DNA of 64,000 nt. It comes from Sutcliffiella tianshenii. Its GTDB lineage: Bacteria > Bacillota > Bacilli > Bacillales > Bacillaceae_I. The notes under the pieces were generated by a model. The model saw only the letters and a list, made by a program, of their open reading frames with translations, had not been told where the DNA came from and did not search any database. Shown in pieces: positions 9,370 to 17,237 of the stretch (positions are counted from its first letter, which is position 1; every line of letters begins with the position of its first letter). The translations under genes were made by a program, and so were the position numbers. The stretch lies in the NCBI RefSeq assembly GCF_016908565.1, contig NZ_JAFBED010000007.1, positions 62,001 through 126,000 on the forward strand. The letters run 5' to 3'.

Positions 9370-9492
9370 TCAGCAGCACTCTTTTTTGTTATCAGAGTCC
9401 TTTTGGCTGCTCTCGCAGCATTTTTCTTCCTGGACTTCCACGATCTCCACTTTGCAGCAGTCATCCTTCTTTTTCTTGAACATTAAAAACAT
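9370..9492 (-). CDS. Cys-rich small protein, 40 aa
   Basis: The frame reads MFLMFKKKKDDCCKVEIVEV, then QEEKCCESSQ and a C-terminal KKECC. It has three CC pairs spaced 12 and 13 residues apart, with a basic N-terminus and an acidic middle. It is probably a metal- or thiol-binding peptide, but no named family is assigned. AAAGGAG lies 9 bases upstream of the ATG at 9492; an ATG at 9498 is too close to it. A palindromic ATCAA...TTGAT element precedes the ribosome binding site. The same arrangement precedes the next gene upstream (9542-9739), which suggests an operon with matched leaders. Confidence 0.65.
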   Translation of the reverse strand: MFLMFKKKKDDCCKVEIVEVQEEKCCESSQKDSDNKKECC

Positions 9493-9511
9493 ATTCATCT
9501 ACTCCTTTAAT

Positions 9512-9527
9512 ATCAATTTTTTTGATT
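9512..9527. promoter_or_regulatory. Palindrome A (TCAA-N5-TTGA)
   Basis: ATCAATTTTTTTGATT lies just upstream of the ribosome binding site of the 40-aa Cys-rich gene. It resembles the two palindromes at 9755-9772 and 9818-9838. Confidence 0.5.
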
Positions 9528-9541
9528 AATTTTCGGAAATT

Positions 9542-9739
9542 TTACTCACAAACGCAACAAGGTTCCTGTTGGTCATTCCAGCTCTTTGTCATCTTCAGGA
9601 AACTCGCTTTGAATGGATTGCCGATTTTCTTTCTTTCACCCCTTGAAGCATTTGCCATCATATGAAGCATCTGTTCTTCCCTTAGGCTATTAATTTTTTG
9701 ATTGTTCATATTTTCCAATGTATAAAAATTGGTATGCAT
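9542..9739 (-). CDS. Hypothetical 65-aa protein with C-terminal CCVC motif
   Basis: I do not recognise this protein. It is hydrophilic and basic (REEQMLHMMANASRGERKK) and ends EPCCVCE, a cluster of three Cys that could bind metal. GGAGAG lies 6 bases before the ATG. It is first in a probable two-gene unit with the 40-aa Cys-rich protein, transcribed from TTGCAT-17-TATAAT at 9783-9811. A palindrome sits between promoter and ribosome binding site. The shared Cys richness and repeated palindromes suggest control by a metal- or metalloid-sensing repressor. Confidence 0.65.
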   Translation of the reverse strand: MHTNFYTLENMNNQKINSLREEQMLHMMANASRGERKKIGNPFKASFLKMTKSWNDQQEPCCVCE

Positions 9740-9754
9740 CTTAATCTCTCCTTA

Positions 9755-9772
9755 AATCAATTTATTTTGATT
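9755..9772. promoter_or_regulatory. Palindrome B (TCAA-N6-TTGA), candidate operator
   Basis: AATCAATTTATTTTGATT lies between the -10 and the ribosome binding site of the 65-aa gene. The TCAA...TTGA layout resembles ArsR/SmtB-family operators as I remember them. Confidence 0.5.
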
Positions 9773-9782
9773 ATCTACTTTG

Positions 9783-9811
9783 ATTATATGCGGAGAGGAA
9801 AAAATATGCAA
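9783..9811 (-). promoter_or_regulatory. Promoter of the small Cys-protein operon
   Basis: TTGCAT (9806-9811), 17-base spacer, TATAAT (9783-9788), on the minus strand. Confidence 0.7.
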
Positions 9812-9817
9812 CTAATT

Positions 9818-9838
9818 AAATCAAATTATTTTGATTTA
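9818..9838. promoter_or_regulatory. Palindrome C (TCAA-N6-TTGA), candidate operator
   Basis: AAATCAAATTATTTTGATTT lies immediately upstream of the -35 of the small Cys-protein operon. Confidence 0.5.
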
Positions 9839-9846
9839 TTTTCGGC

Positions 9847-9882
9847 AAAAAACGCCAGATGCTCCATGGCCCTGGCGTTTTT
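9847..9882 (-). terminator. Terminator of the hydroxybutyrate operon
   Basis: AAACGCCAG pairs with CTGGCGTTT around a 13-base loop. A-runs and T-runs on both sides allow function in either direction. Confidence 0.75.
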
Positions 9883-9884
9883 CC

Positions 9885-10661
9885 TTATTGCACGGTATAT
9901 CCTCCATCGATAACAGCAGCCTGCCCAGTGATTCCACCAGCTAAATCACTGGATAGAAACATCGCATAGTCGGCAATCTCCTTTACTTGAAGCAATCTTC
10001 TCTGCGGGACTAGAGGATAGATCACTTCTTCTAGGACATTTTCCAATGGAACTTTCCGGGTTTCTGCAAGATCTTTAAGTTGATTACGCACAAGCGGTGT
10101 ATCTACATACCCCGGACAGAGGGCATTGACGGTTATGCCATGAGCAGCCCCTTCTAGGGCCGTGACTTTTGTTAATCCGATTACACCATGCTTGGCACTA
10201 TTGTATGCAGCCTTGCCTGCAAAACCGACCAGACCGTTTATCGAAGCCATATTGATGACGCGTCCAAATTTCTGCTCTTTCATGATCGGAAAGACATGCT
10301 TGGTGGCTACAAATGGTGCAACGAGCATCACCTTCGTCAATAGCTCGAATTTTTCAGTCGGGAAATCCTCAATCATCGAAACATGCTGGAGACCGGCATT
10401 ATTGATTAATACATCAATTCGCCCGAACTCCCTGATGGCAGCATCGATTGATTGTTTAATATCATCTTCGGATGTTACATCACACTTGATTCCTAATGTC
10501 TTCAATCCTTGCTCATTTAAGGCAGCGCTAGCTGTTTTCACTGTTTCACTGTTCAGATCCGTCAACACCACTTTTGCGCCAGCCTCTGCGAATCGTTTGC
10601 CTATTTCATAGCCAATTCCCTGGGCTGCTCCAGTGATGAGGACAACTTTATCTTTTACCAC
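9885..10661 (-). CDS. 3-hydroxybutyrate dehydrogenase, SDR family
   Basis: This 258-residue classical short-chain dehydrogenase should interconvert 3-hydroxybutyrate and acetoacetate with NAD. The coenzyme motif is TGAAQGIG (10-17), NNAG follows near residue 90, and the catalytic YNSAKHG motif provides Tyr and Lys. The C-terminal half (LCPGYVDTPLVRNQ ... VPQRRLLQVKEIADYAMFL) matches the 3-hydroxybutyrate dehydrogenase subgroup (compare B. subtilis YxjF). It lies about 20 bases downstream of the GntP-family permease gene on the same strand. The pair looks like uptake plus first oxidation step, probably under the sigma-54 promoter at 12086-12103. Confidence 0.85.
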   Translation of the reverse strand: MVKDKVVLITGAAQGIGYEIGKRFAEAGAKVVLTDLNSETVKTASAALNEQGLKTLGIKCDVTSEDDIKQSIDAAIREFGRIDVLINNAGLQHVSMIEDFPTEKFELLTKVMLVAPFVATKHVFPIMKEQKFGRVINMASINGLVGFAGKAAYNSAKHGVIGLTKVTALEGAAHGITVNALCPGYVDTPLVRNQLKDLAETRKVPLENVLEEVIYPLVPQRRLLQVKEIADYAMFLSSDLAGGITGQAAVIDGGYTVQ

Positions 10662-10681
10662 TTATGCTCCCTCCTATCCTA

Positions 10682-12004
10682 TTAGATGCCAAGTCCAAGT
10701 GAGAATAAGGCAATTGCTATTGCCACACCGATTAACGGAACAATTACCGTAACAGCTGCGACAGGTCCATAGGCGGCCTGATGTGTCTCTCCACAAATCG
10801 CGCGGACCGTCGTTACGACATACCCGTTATGCGGAAGGGAATCCAGCGCACCAGAAGATATGGCAACCGTACGGTGAAGGGCTTCTGGATTTACACCCAT
10901 GTCGATATAGTGCGGTGCAATCAATGGAAGTGCGATTACCTGACCGCCTGATGCGGAACCAGTCATACCGGCAATGACACTGACTGCAATGGCAGCCCCG
11001 ATCAATGGGCTTCCAGGAATGCTCGTCATGGCGGACACAACCTCGCCAAATGCCGGCACAGCTTTTGCAACCCCACCAAATCCTACAACTGCCGCTGTAT
11101 TACCGATTGCTATCAAGGCTCCCATCGTACCTTCGGAAATTGCGTTCCAGAAGGATTTGAAATAAGCTCTACCAACAATATAAGTAGCAATGATTCCACC
11201 CAAAAGCGCAATTATTAATGCAGATTGTTTTAAATCGTCATGGAAGTAGAAACTGATTCCCAATACCACCAATAACGGAATCATACTGACAAATGGATTC
11301 GGAAGTTTTCTGTTGGCATCCATTATCGGGTCTGTGGCTCTTGCTGTGAATGTTTCGCCACGGCTTACCGCTTTTGAGATCATTCTCTTTAACCACCAGT
11401 AACCGAAGATCATCATGAACACTGCAACAATCAAGCTGACTTCCCAACCGGCATAAGGACTTGTGTTAAGATAATCGATCGGGATCCAGTTCTGGATCTC
11501 CGGTGAACCCGCAGAAGTCATGGTGAAAGTTACTGAACCGAACGCAAGTGCCGCCGGAATGAAGCGACGAGGCAAATTTGCCTGTTTGAACAAACTGATC
11601 GCCATTGGATAGACAGAGAATGCAACTACGAATAAGCTGACTCCTCCATAGGTTAAAATGGCACATGCAGCCACGATTGCAAGTACGGCATATTTCATTC
11701 CAAGCTTATCCACTATAAATTTGGATACAGAGTCTGCAGCTCCGCTATCCTCCATTACCTTCCCGAAAATGGCCCCAAGCAGGAACATTAAATACCAGGA
11801 TGTGACGAAGGAAGAAAACCCGCCCATATAGCTGCTTACAAAGTTAACTTCTCCTTCCCCGACCAATTGTGGAAACAATGGCATTCCACTTAATACTGCA
11901 ACAAATAATGCTGACAGCGGACCTACTACAAGCAGGTTCATGCCTCTCATCGTTAAAAAAATTAAAAGTGCCAAACCCCCGATAAGACCAATCATGCTGA
12001 GCAT
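10682..12004 (-). CDS. GntP-family permease (likely hydroxybutyrate or related acid)
   Basis: This 440-residue protein has about 12 membrane segments and belongs to the GntP/citrate-type carboxylate permeases. Signature stretches include GGVSLFVVAFSVYP, TSAGSPEIQNWIPIDYL and the C-terminal GALDSLPHNGYVVTTVRAI. The substrate is inferred from the adjacent dehydrogenase, as with B. subtilis YxjC next to YxjF. The start at 12004 is chosen because GAGGGGG lies about 8 bases upstream; a frame extension to 12040 lacks a site. It is the first gene after the sigma-54 promoter. Confidence 0.85.
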   Translation of the reverse strand: MLSMIGLIGGLALLIFLTMRGMNLLVVGPLSALFVAVLSGMPLFPQLVGEGEVNFVSSYMGGFSSFVTSWYLMFLLGAIFGKVMEDSGAADSVSKFIVDKLGMKYAVLAIVAACAILTYGGVSLFVVAFSVYPMAISLFKQANLPRRFIPAALAFGSVTFTMTSAGSPEIQNWIPIDYLNTSPYAGWEVSLIVAVFMMIFGYWWLKRMISKAVSRGETFTARATDPIMDANRKLPNPFVSMIPLLVVLGISFYFHDDLKQSALIIALLGGIIATYIVGRAYFKSFWNAISEGTMGALIAIGNTAAVVGFGGVAKAVPAFGEVVSAMTSIPGSPLIGAAIAVSVIAGMTGSASGGQVIALPLIAPHYIDMGVNPEALHRTVAISSGALDSLPHNGYVVTTVRAICGETHQAAYGPVAAVTVIVPLIGVAIAIALFSLGLGI

Positions 12005-12085
12005 CTTCTTTCCCCCTCGTTTTACGGTAAACGCTTTCATTCCATCAAAGCATTTTCCTATTTATTTTGTCTTCCATTTTCTTAT

Positions 12086-12103
12086 ATGCAAAAATCGTGC
12101 CAA
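12086..12103 (-). promoter_or_regulatory. Sigma-54 (SigL) promoter
   Basis: TTGGCACGATTTTTGCAT on the minus strand carries the invariant GG at -24 and GC at -12 with correct spacing. It lies about 80 bases upstream of the permease start and downstream of a gene for a sigma-54 activator. Confidence 0.9.
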
Positions 12104-12201
12104 CTTCACGAATCCACCTCGGACAAATGTTTCAATTTTCCGAACTTCTATATTTTCCGAAAATTTGGACTAAAACTCAAATAATCTTCGTCCGCCTTGA
12201 T

Positions 12202-12250
12202 AAAAAGCGAGTCCAGATTTCTGGACTATTTTCCAGAATTCCGGACTCGC
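12202..12250 (-). terminator. Long hairpin terminator after the activator gene
   Basis: On the minus strand GCGAGTCCGGAATTCTGGA pairs, with two mismatches, with TCCAGAAATCTGGACTCGC and is followed by TTTTTAT. The repeated TCCAGA/TCTGGA dyads could also contain the upstream activator site for the sigma-54 promoter, about 100 bp away. Confidence 0.75.
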
Positions 12251-13621
12251 TTATCCTATGTGATATTTCTTGATTTTTTCATATAAACTCGATTTGCTTA
12301 TCCCAAGCAATTTTGCGGCTTCCAGCTTGTCGTCATTCACATTTTCAAGTGTTTGAATGATTGCTTGCTTTTCTGCTTCTTCCAAGGTATCCTTCAGTGA
12401 TTTGGAACCGAACGGGATGGAGTATGACTCTGTCAGATAATCAGGCAACGCTTCAAGCGTCAGCTTATCTCCTGTGGAAAGGTGTACGGCAGCCTGAATT
12501 ACATTTTCCAATTCCCTGATATTCCCCGGCCAGCGGTAACGAGATAATACTGCCAGGGCATCCGGGGTCACAGATGTTATTCTCCTGCCGGTCCTTTTAC
12601 ATATTTTCTGGATGAAATGTTCCACAAGCATCGGGATATCTTCTGTTCTTTCCCTCAAGGACGGAATGTGAAAAGGAATAACATGAATCCGGTAGTAGAG
12701 ATCATCACGGAACCGCTTTTCCTCCATCATCTTTTCCAAAGGACGATTGGTAGCCGCAATCACCCTGACATTCACTTGTATCGGCTTACCGGCACCTATA
12801 GGTTCCACTTCCCCCTCCTGCAGTGCCCGAAGCAGCTTTATCTGCATCGGCAGCGACATATCCCCGATCTCATCAAGAAATAAAGTACCACCATCTGCCA
12901 ATAGGAATTTCCCTTTCTTCCCGCCCTTTTTGGCACCTGTAAAAGCACCCTCCTCATACCCGAATAATTCAGATTCCAGGAGATGTTCAGGTATTGCTGC
13001 ACAGTTTAACTTAATAAAGGGCATTGAGCTTCTGTTACTCAACTGGTGAATGCTGTGAGCAAAAAGCTCCTTTCCCGTTCCGCTCTCACCCCTGATCAGA
13101 ACGGACACATCACTTGATGCTATATGCTTGACCTTCTCCTTCAACGTCTGAATGAGCTTTGATTTTCCGATGATGTCCTCTAATGTATATTTGACTCCTG
13201 TTTGCTGTTCGTATTCCTGCAGATAGTTCCGGATGCGTCCAAGCATGCTTTTCACATGACTGTTCATTTTATCCCATTCGCTTGTGTCTCGGAAAATGAC
13301 CGTGCCATACGCACCAATGACCTCTTTATTTCTATTGAAGATCGGCACTCTATTGGCAATCATATAGTTGCCACGTATATATTGTAAGTCCGCCAGCTCC
13401 TCCTTGCCTGTTTGGACGACATGGTGCATGCGGGTATTTTCTATCACTTCCGTTACATGCTTGCCTATGACTGTCTTGCTATCCACGTCCAAAAAAGCGC
13501 TATAGCTGTCGTTCAAATAGATGATATCCCCACGATGGTCTACCACCACGATCCACTCAAAAGCATTTGCAATGATCGTATCCATCATTTCATCTGTCAG
13601 TAAACTATCCTTTACTCCCAT
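12251..13621 (-). CDS. Sigma-54-dependent activator with PAS domain
   Basis: This 456-residue enhancer-binding protein opens isomer complexes of RNA polymerase-sigma-54. An N-terminal PAS sensor spans about 10-115 (AFEWIVVVDHRGDIIYLND). An AAA+ domain follows, with Walker A GESGTGKE, the sigma-54 contact loop GAFTGA and Walker B FLDEIGDM. A C-terminal Fis-type HTH (EAAKLLGISKSSLYEKIKKY) completes it. The start at 13621 has AGGAGGG about 7 bases upstream; a frame extending to 13645 is less likely. The gene sits directly upstream of the permease/dehydrogenase operon, which has a sigma-54 promoter, so it is probably the pathway-specific activator. The PAS ligand is unknown. Confidence 0.9.
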   Translation of the reverse strand: MGVKDSLLTDEMMDTIIANAFEWIVVVDHRGDIIYLNDSYSAFLDVDSKTVIGKHVTEVIENTRMHHVVQTGKEELADLQYIRGNYMIANRVPIFNRNKEVIGAYGTVIFRDTSEWDKMNSHVKSMLGRIRNYLQEYEQQTGVKYTLEDIIGKSKLIQTLKEKVKHIASSDVSVLIRGESGTGKELFAHSIHQLSNRSSMPFIKLNCAAIPEHLLESELFGYEEGAFTGAKKGGKKGKFLLADGGTLFLDEIGDMSLPMQIKLLRALQEGEVEPIGAGKPIQVNVRVIAATNRPLEKMMEEKRFRDDLYYRIHVIPFHIPSLRERTEDIPMLVEHFIQKICKRTGRRITSVTPDALAVLSRYRWPGNIRELENVIQAAVHLSTGDKLTLEALPDYLTESYSIPFGSKSLKDTLEEAEKQAIIQTLENVNDDKLEAAKLLGISKSSLYEKIKKYHIG

Positions 13622-13772
13622 CAAGAATCCCTCCTGCATGTCCACTCTACTAATATATCATAAAATTCTGACAAGGTTTCAAAGGAATATTATTGGAGAA
13701 AATCGGTTTTCCTGTTTTGCAAAATGTTACAATGAACGTAACATATCAATCTTCATCAGGGAGGAATGCCCC

Positions 13773-15560
13773 ATGCCAGATTGGTCTTACCATGGCATTT
13801 TCAAACCTGTCCTTTCCGTGCTGCCACCACTTGTTGCAAGGGAGTTCATTCATCGCGGGATGAACACAATCGCTTCCCTTCCATTCGGGCTGGGTGCACA
13901 TATCATCAATTTCCTGGGACGTGAAGAATCTTCTCCACTATTACATAAAGAAATCCAACAAATAGATTTCAAGAATCCTGTTGGCTTGTCAGGAAAAATC
14001 GATCCGATGCTAACCGGCACCATGGCGTTTTCGAATCTAGGATTTGGTTTTTTGGAGATCGGCCCTGTTACATGGAAACCTCGTGAAAGCAGGCAGCAAC
14101 CGATAAAAGATAATAAAGCAAAGCGCATAGATTTTCCAGAAGTACAACCATCCGTCGGTTTAGAGAAAACAATCGACAAGCTTAGGAAACTCACGAAAAA
14201 ACAGCCAATTTTCCTTCGCCTCTCCGGAAGCAGTCAAGAGGTGGAGAGGATGATGGCTGAACTTGAACCATATGCAGATGGTTATATTGTTGAAAATATG
14301 GATGCTGAGTTTAGGCGTTACACCAATAAGCCAATTTGGATAGTGACGTCAAGCATGACAGAGTTGTCGCCGATAAAGCTGAGCTCCTTCGATGGGGTAG
14401 TACTGGAAGAGAAAACAGGAGACTTCGAGCTTGCAGAAACGGTAGAACATCTTAGACAAAGAGGTTACAAGAAAACCATTGTTACCTCAGGTGGAATTTC
14501 TGAGCCCTGGCAAGCCCACGAGCTGATGCGTGCTGGTGCTGACCTTGTCCTACTTTCTGACGGGTATGTATTTTCCGGACCAGGACTGACAAAACGGATC
14601 AACGAATCATTGTTAGGGGTGATGGAGCGGCCAGCACCTGTCGGCAATGGGTGGTACTCATACTGGCTTTTCGGTTTATTCATTCTGCTGGGCGGAATGC
14701 TTGCCTTTCTTTTTGGGGTGACATCCATTGTTCTGCCATATGATGAGCATTTCCTTGGGGTGAAAAAAGAAGAAATATGGCTTTTTAATGAGCGCATCAT
14801 GCTGTTTATGGCACATGACAGGCTGACATTGGCAGGGACGATGATTTCGGGGGGAATCGTCTATATGCAGCTGGCTCGATACGGAGTCAAACAAGGTCTC
14901 CTTTGGGCCAAACAAGCCATCGATGTTGCGGCCATCATCGGTTTTCTTGGCATCTTTTCCTTCATTGGCTATGGCTATTTCGATTGGCTGCATCTGCTAT
15001 TTTGGCTGATCCTTCTGCCTGTGTATGCCTACGGTTTTATCAAGACAAGAGGTTTGAACGGTACACCGTCTTCATCCAATCTGAAAAATGATTCTGTCTG
15101 GAAAAAGGGAGTGTATGGGCAGCTAGCTTTTGTACTGATGGGGTTTTCCTTTGTAGTCGGCGGGATCGTGATTTCCTATATTGGCGTCACCTCTGTTTTT
15201 GTCGCGACAGATATCCAATATATCTGCATGCCCCCAGAGCTGCTCGATTCATTCAACCAGAACCTCATTTCCGTATTGGCCCATGACCGGGCTGGATTCG
15301 GAAGTGCCTTATTAAGCGTCGGGCTTCTCGTATTGATGCTTTCCCTCTGGGGGTTTCAGCAGGGGAACAAATGGGTGTGGTGGACCATCCTGATTGGAGG
15401 GCTTCCTGCATTCATCACAGGCATCCTGATTCATTTTCTAATTGGATATACAACCTTTACACACTTGTTTCCGGCATACGTGGCTGTCGGACTGTTTTGT
15501 GGCGGCTTGGTATTATCATACGAGTTTCTACATAAAAAGGTGGAGACGAATATAGGGTAA
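13773..15560 (+). CDS. Dihydroorotate dehydrogenase-like domain fused to a membrane domain
   Basis: This 595-residue protein has two halves. Residues about 1-295 look like a class 2 dihydroorotate dehydrogenase TIM barrel: FKNPVGLSGKIDP, FGFLEIGPVTWKPR, a phosphate-binding end VTSGGISEPWQAHELMRAGA, then LVLLSDGYVFSGPGL. From about residue 300 onward there are roughly eight hydrophobic segments with a repeated loop pattern (ERIMLFMAHDRLTLAGTMIS, then LISVLAHDRAGFGSALLS), so the membrane part seems internally duplicated. The usual DHODH catalytic region is hard to identify, so enzymatic activity is uncertain. The ATG at 13773 is chosen for GGGAGG about 7 bases upstream. It is monocistronic and divergent from the activator gene. 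Confidence 0.7.
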   Translation: MPDWSYHGIFKPVLSVLPPLVAREFIHRGMNTIASLPFGLGAHIINFLGREESSPLLHKEIQQIDFKNPVGLSGKIDPMLTGTMAFSNLGFGFLEIGPVTWKPRESRQQPIKDNKAKRIDFPEVQPSVGLEKTIDKLRKLTKKQPIFLRLSGSSQEVERMMAELEPYADGYIVENMDAEFRRYTNKPIWIVTSSMTELSPIKLSSFDGVVLEEKTGDFELAETVEHLRQRGYKKTIVTSGGISEPWQAHELMRAGADLVLLSDGYVFSGPGLTKRINESLLGVMERPAPVGNGWYSYWLFGLFILLGGMLAFLFGVTSIVLPYDEHFLGVKKEEIWLFNERIMLFMAHDRLTLAGTMISGGIVYMQLARYGVKQGLLWAKQAIDVAAIIGFLGIFSFIGYGYFDWLHLLFWLILLPVYAYGFIKTRGLNGTPSSSNLKNDSVWKKGVYGQLAFVLMGFSFVVGGIVISYIGVTSVFVATDIQYICMPPELLDSFNQNLISVLAHDRAGFGSALLSVGLLVLMLSLWGFQQGNKWVWWTILIGGLPAFITGILIHFLIGYTTFTHLFPAYVAVGLFCGGLVLSYEFLHKKVETNIG

Positions 15561-15599
15561 AAAAACAGAGCTGACAGCAAGGCGTCAGCTCTGTTTTTG
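15561..15599. terminator. Bidirectional terminator between convergent genes
   Basis: ACAGAGCTGACG-type stem: CAGAGCTGAC pairs with GTCAGCTCTG, flanked by A5 and T5. Confidence 0.85.
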
Positions 15600-15620
15600 T
15601 AAACAATCAGTTCATAGCGC

Positions 15621-17237
15621 TTATTGGGTGATATCCCGTCTGGAATACCCAAACCATCCTATTATCATGAGAACAGCTGCTACTGCAGTCAATACAAGAA
15701 GTGGCAATACATCAAAGTCCTCTGCCGGGATCCTAGGAATATGGGTGAATGGGGACAGATTGGTGACCCATTCCGGTAGCTGAAGCACCCCTCCAAGATA
15801 TACCACAAAAAATGCAAAACCGACCATTGCCCAGCTAAAGCTTGTTTTTCTGGGAAAATAACCATAAATGGCAACGGCAAGACCGATTGTTACCCAAAGT
15901 GCAGGTGTAAAGGAAAGACCAGCAATGGTAAGTGTCCCCAAGTAGCTGGAATCCCCCATGCTCTGACTTCCTGTTATGCCCATACCTACTCCTGCCATCA
16001 ACATAAGAAATAAACTGCTTAAAAGGGCCACAATCAAGTAGCTCCCCAAAAGTCTTGTTCGGGAAACCACATTTGAGAGCAACGGATCAATGCGACCTGC
16101 ATTCTCTTCGCTCTTAAGCTTTAGGATGCTTTGTAATGCAGGAATCGACCCGATCATGGCTGCTACCGTCATAAACATCGCGGCAAAGCTGTCCGCGAGA
16201 ACTCCTCCATCCCTGGACGGGAGCATGCCATCCAGGGAATCACCTATGGAGCCGAACATTTCTTCCGCTTCTCCGATAAATGCCCCGTATGACATGCCAA
16301 ATAGGAGCATCGCAAATCCCCAAATCAAAAGATTCATACGCTGTAAGCGGAATGCCAGCCCAAGTGGACCATGTAACATGGCGGATGCTTCCGCTCTGCC
16401 GCGTCTTGGCCGAATCAGACCTGCCCCCACATCCCTTGTAGCACTAAGCGGAAATGCTATTAATATAAGGATGGTGGTAAAAACCAAACTTAGAAGCAAA
16501 GGCCACCACAGATTATCCACATAGGTTGAAGTCTGCTGAGCCCATCCAATCGGAGAAAGCCATGACAGGGTTTCATCTCCAAGATCACCGATGGCCCGCA
16601 TACTGAAAGCCACAGCAATCGCTCCTGCCCCAAGACCTGACGCCGCTCTTGCATGCTCCATCAACTGAGCGAAAAGCAGGGCAAGCGCTGAGAATGATAG
16701 ACCTATAGAAGCCAATCCTGCCCCAAACAAGAACGAGCCCTCCCATGTCACACTTTCCACCCCGACAGCCCCTAAACCTAGGGCCACAATTAGCGCGAGC
16801 CCCAGATTCACCGAAATGGCCCAGATAAATGCAGCAGTGACAATCGCATGCCTTCCGATAACAGATGCACGGACAAGTTCAGCACGGCCGGTCTCCTCTT
16901 CTTTTCTCGTATGCCGCACAATAAGAAACACGCTCATAAGCGCTACCACAATCCCTGCCATACCAAGCATCTGGTGGGACATCATCGCACCAATTGTGTA
17001 ATCCTCCAGATAAAGTTTTGGTCCTGTCAGGGCAATGGAAGCAGGGTTTGCCATCGTTACTGCGATGCCTTGTCGATCTTCTTCACCCGGATACATCTCC
17101 TCGAAGCTGACAAGCGTCGCAAAAATGGTAAGAGTCAATCCGAAAATCCATAACGGAATCTGGATCCTGTCACGGCGCATCATGAATTTCATCAAGATCC
17201 AAGTCCCTGCAAACGATTTGTGGCTATTCATGTTCAC
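15621..17237 (-). CDS. ABC exporter permease, tetronasin/polyketide-exporter type
   Basis: This 538-residue membrane protein has about 12 spans in two similar halves, as in the TnrB3-type permeases linked to antibiotic export. It begins FAGTWILMKFMMRRDRIQIPLWI and contains RPRRGRAEASAMLHGPLGLAFRLQRMNLLIW between the halves. It should form the channel for the ATPase encoded just upstream. A GTG at 17237 overlaps the ATPase stop by four bases (GTGA); an ATG six bases later is equally possible, with GGTGAG before it. It is the last gene of the TetR-ATPase-permease operon. The substrate is unknown. Confidence 0.82.
   Translation of the reverse strand: MNMNSHKSFAGTWILMKFMMRRDRIQIPLWIFGLTLTIFATLVSFEEMYPGEEDRQGIAVTMANPASIALTGPKLYLEDYTIGAMMSHQMLGMAGIVVALMSVFLIVRHTRKEEETGRAELVRASVIGRHAIVTAAFIWAISVNLGLALIVALGLGAVGVESVTWEGSFLFGAGLASIGLSFSALALLFAQLMEHARAASGLGAGAIAVAFSMRAIGDLGDETLSWLSPIGWAQQTSTYVDNLWWPLLLSLVFTTILILIAFPLSATRDVGAGLIRPRRGRAEASAMLHGPLGLAFRLQRMNLLIWGFAMLLFGMSYGAFIGEAEEMFGSIGDSLDGMLPSRDGGVLADSFAAMFMTVAAMIGSIPALQSILKLKSEENAGRIDPLLSNVVSRTRLLGSYLIVALLSSLFLMLMAGVGMGITGSQSMGDSSYLGTLTIAGLSFTPALWVTIGLAVAIYGYFPRKTSFSWAMVGFAFFVVYLGGVLQLPEWVTNLSPFTHIPRIPAEDFDVLPLLVLTAVAAVLMIIGWFGYSRRDITQ

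Noticed and set aside
9806-9913. Plus-strand 35-codon frame with GGAGAGG before an ATG
   Set aside because: The ATG coincides with the -35 of the minus-strand promoter and the frame runs through a terminator into the end of the dehydrogenase gene; the SD-like sequence is probably chance.
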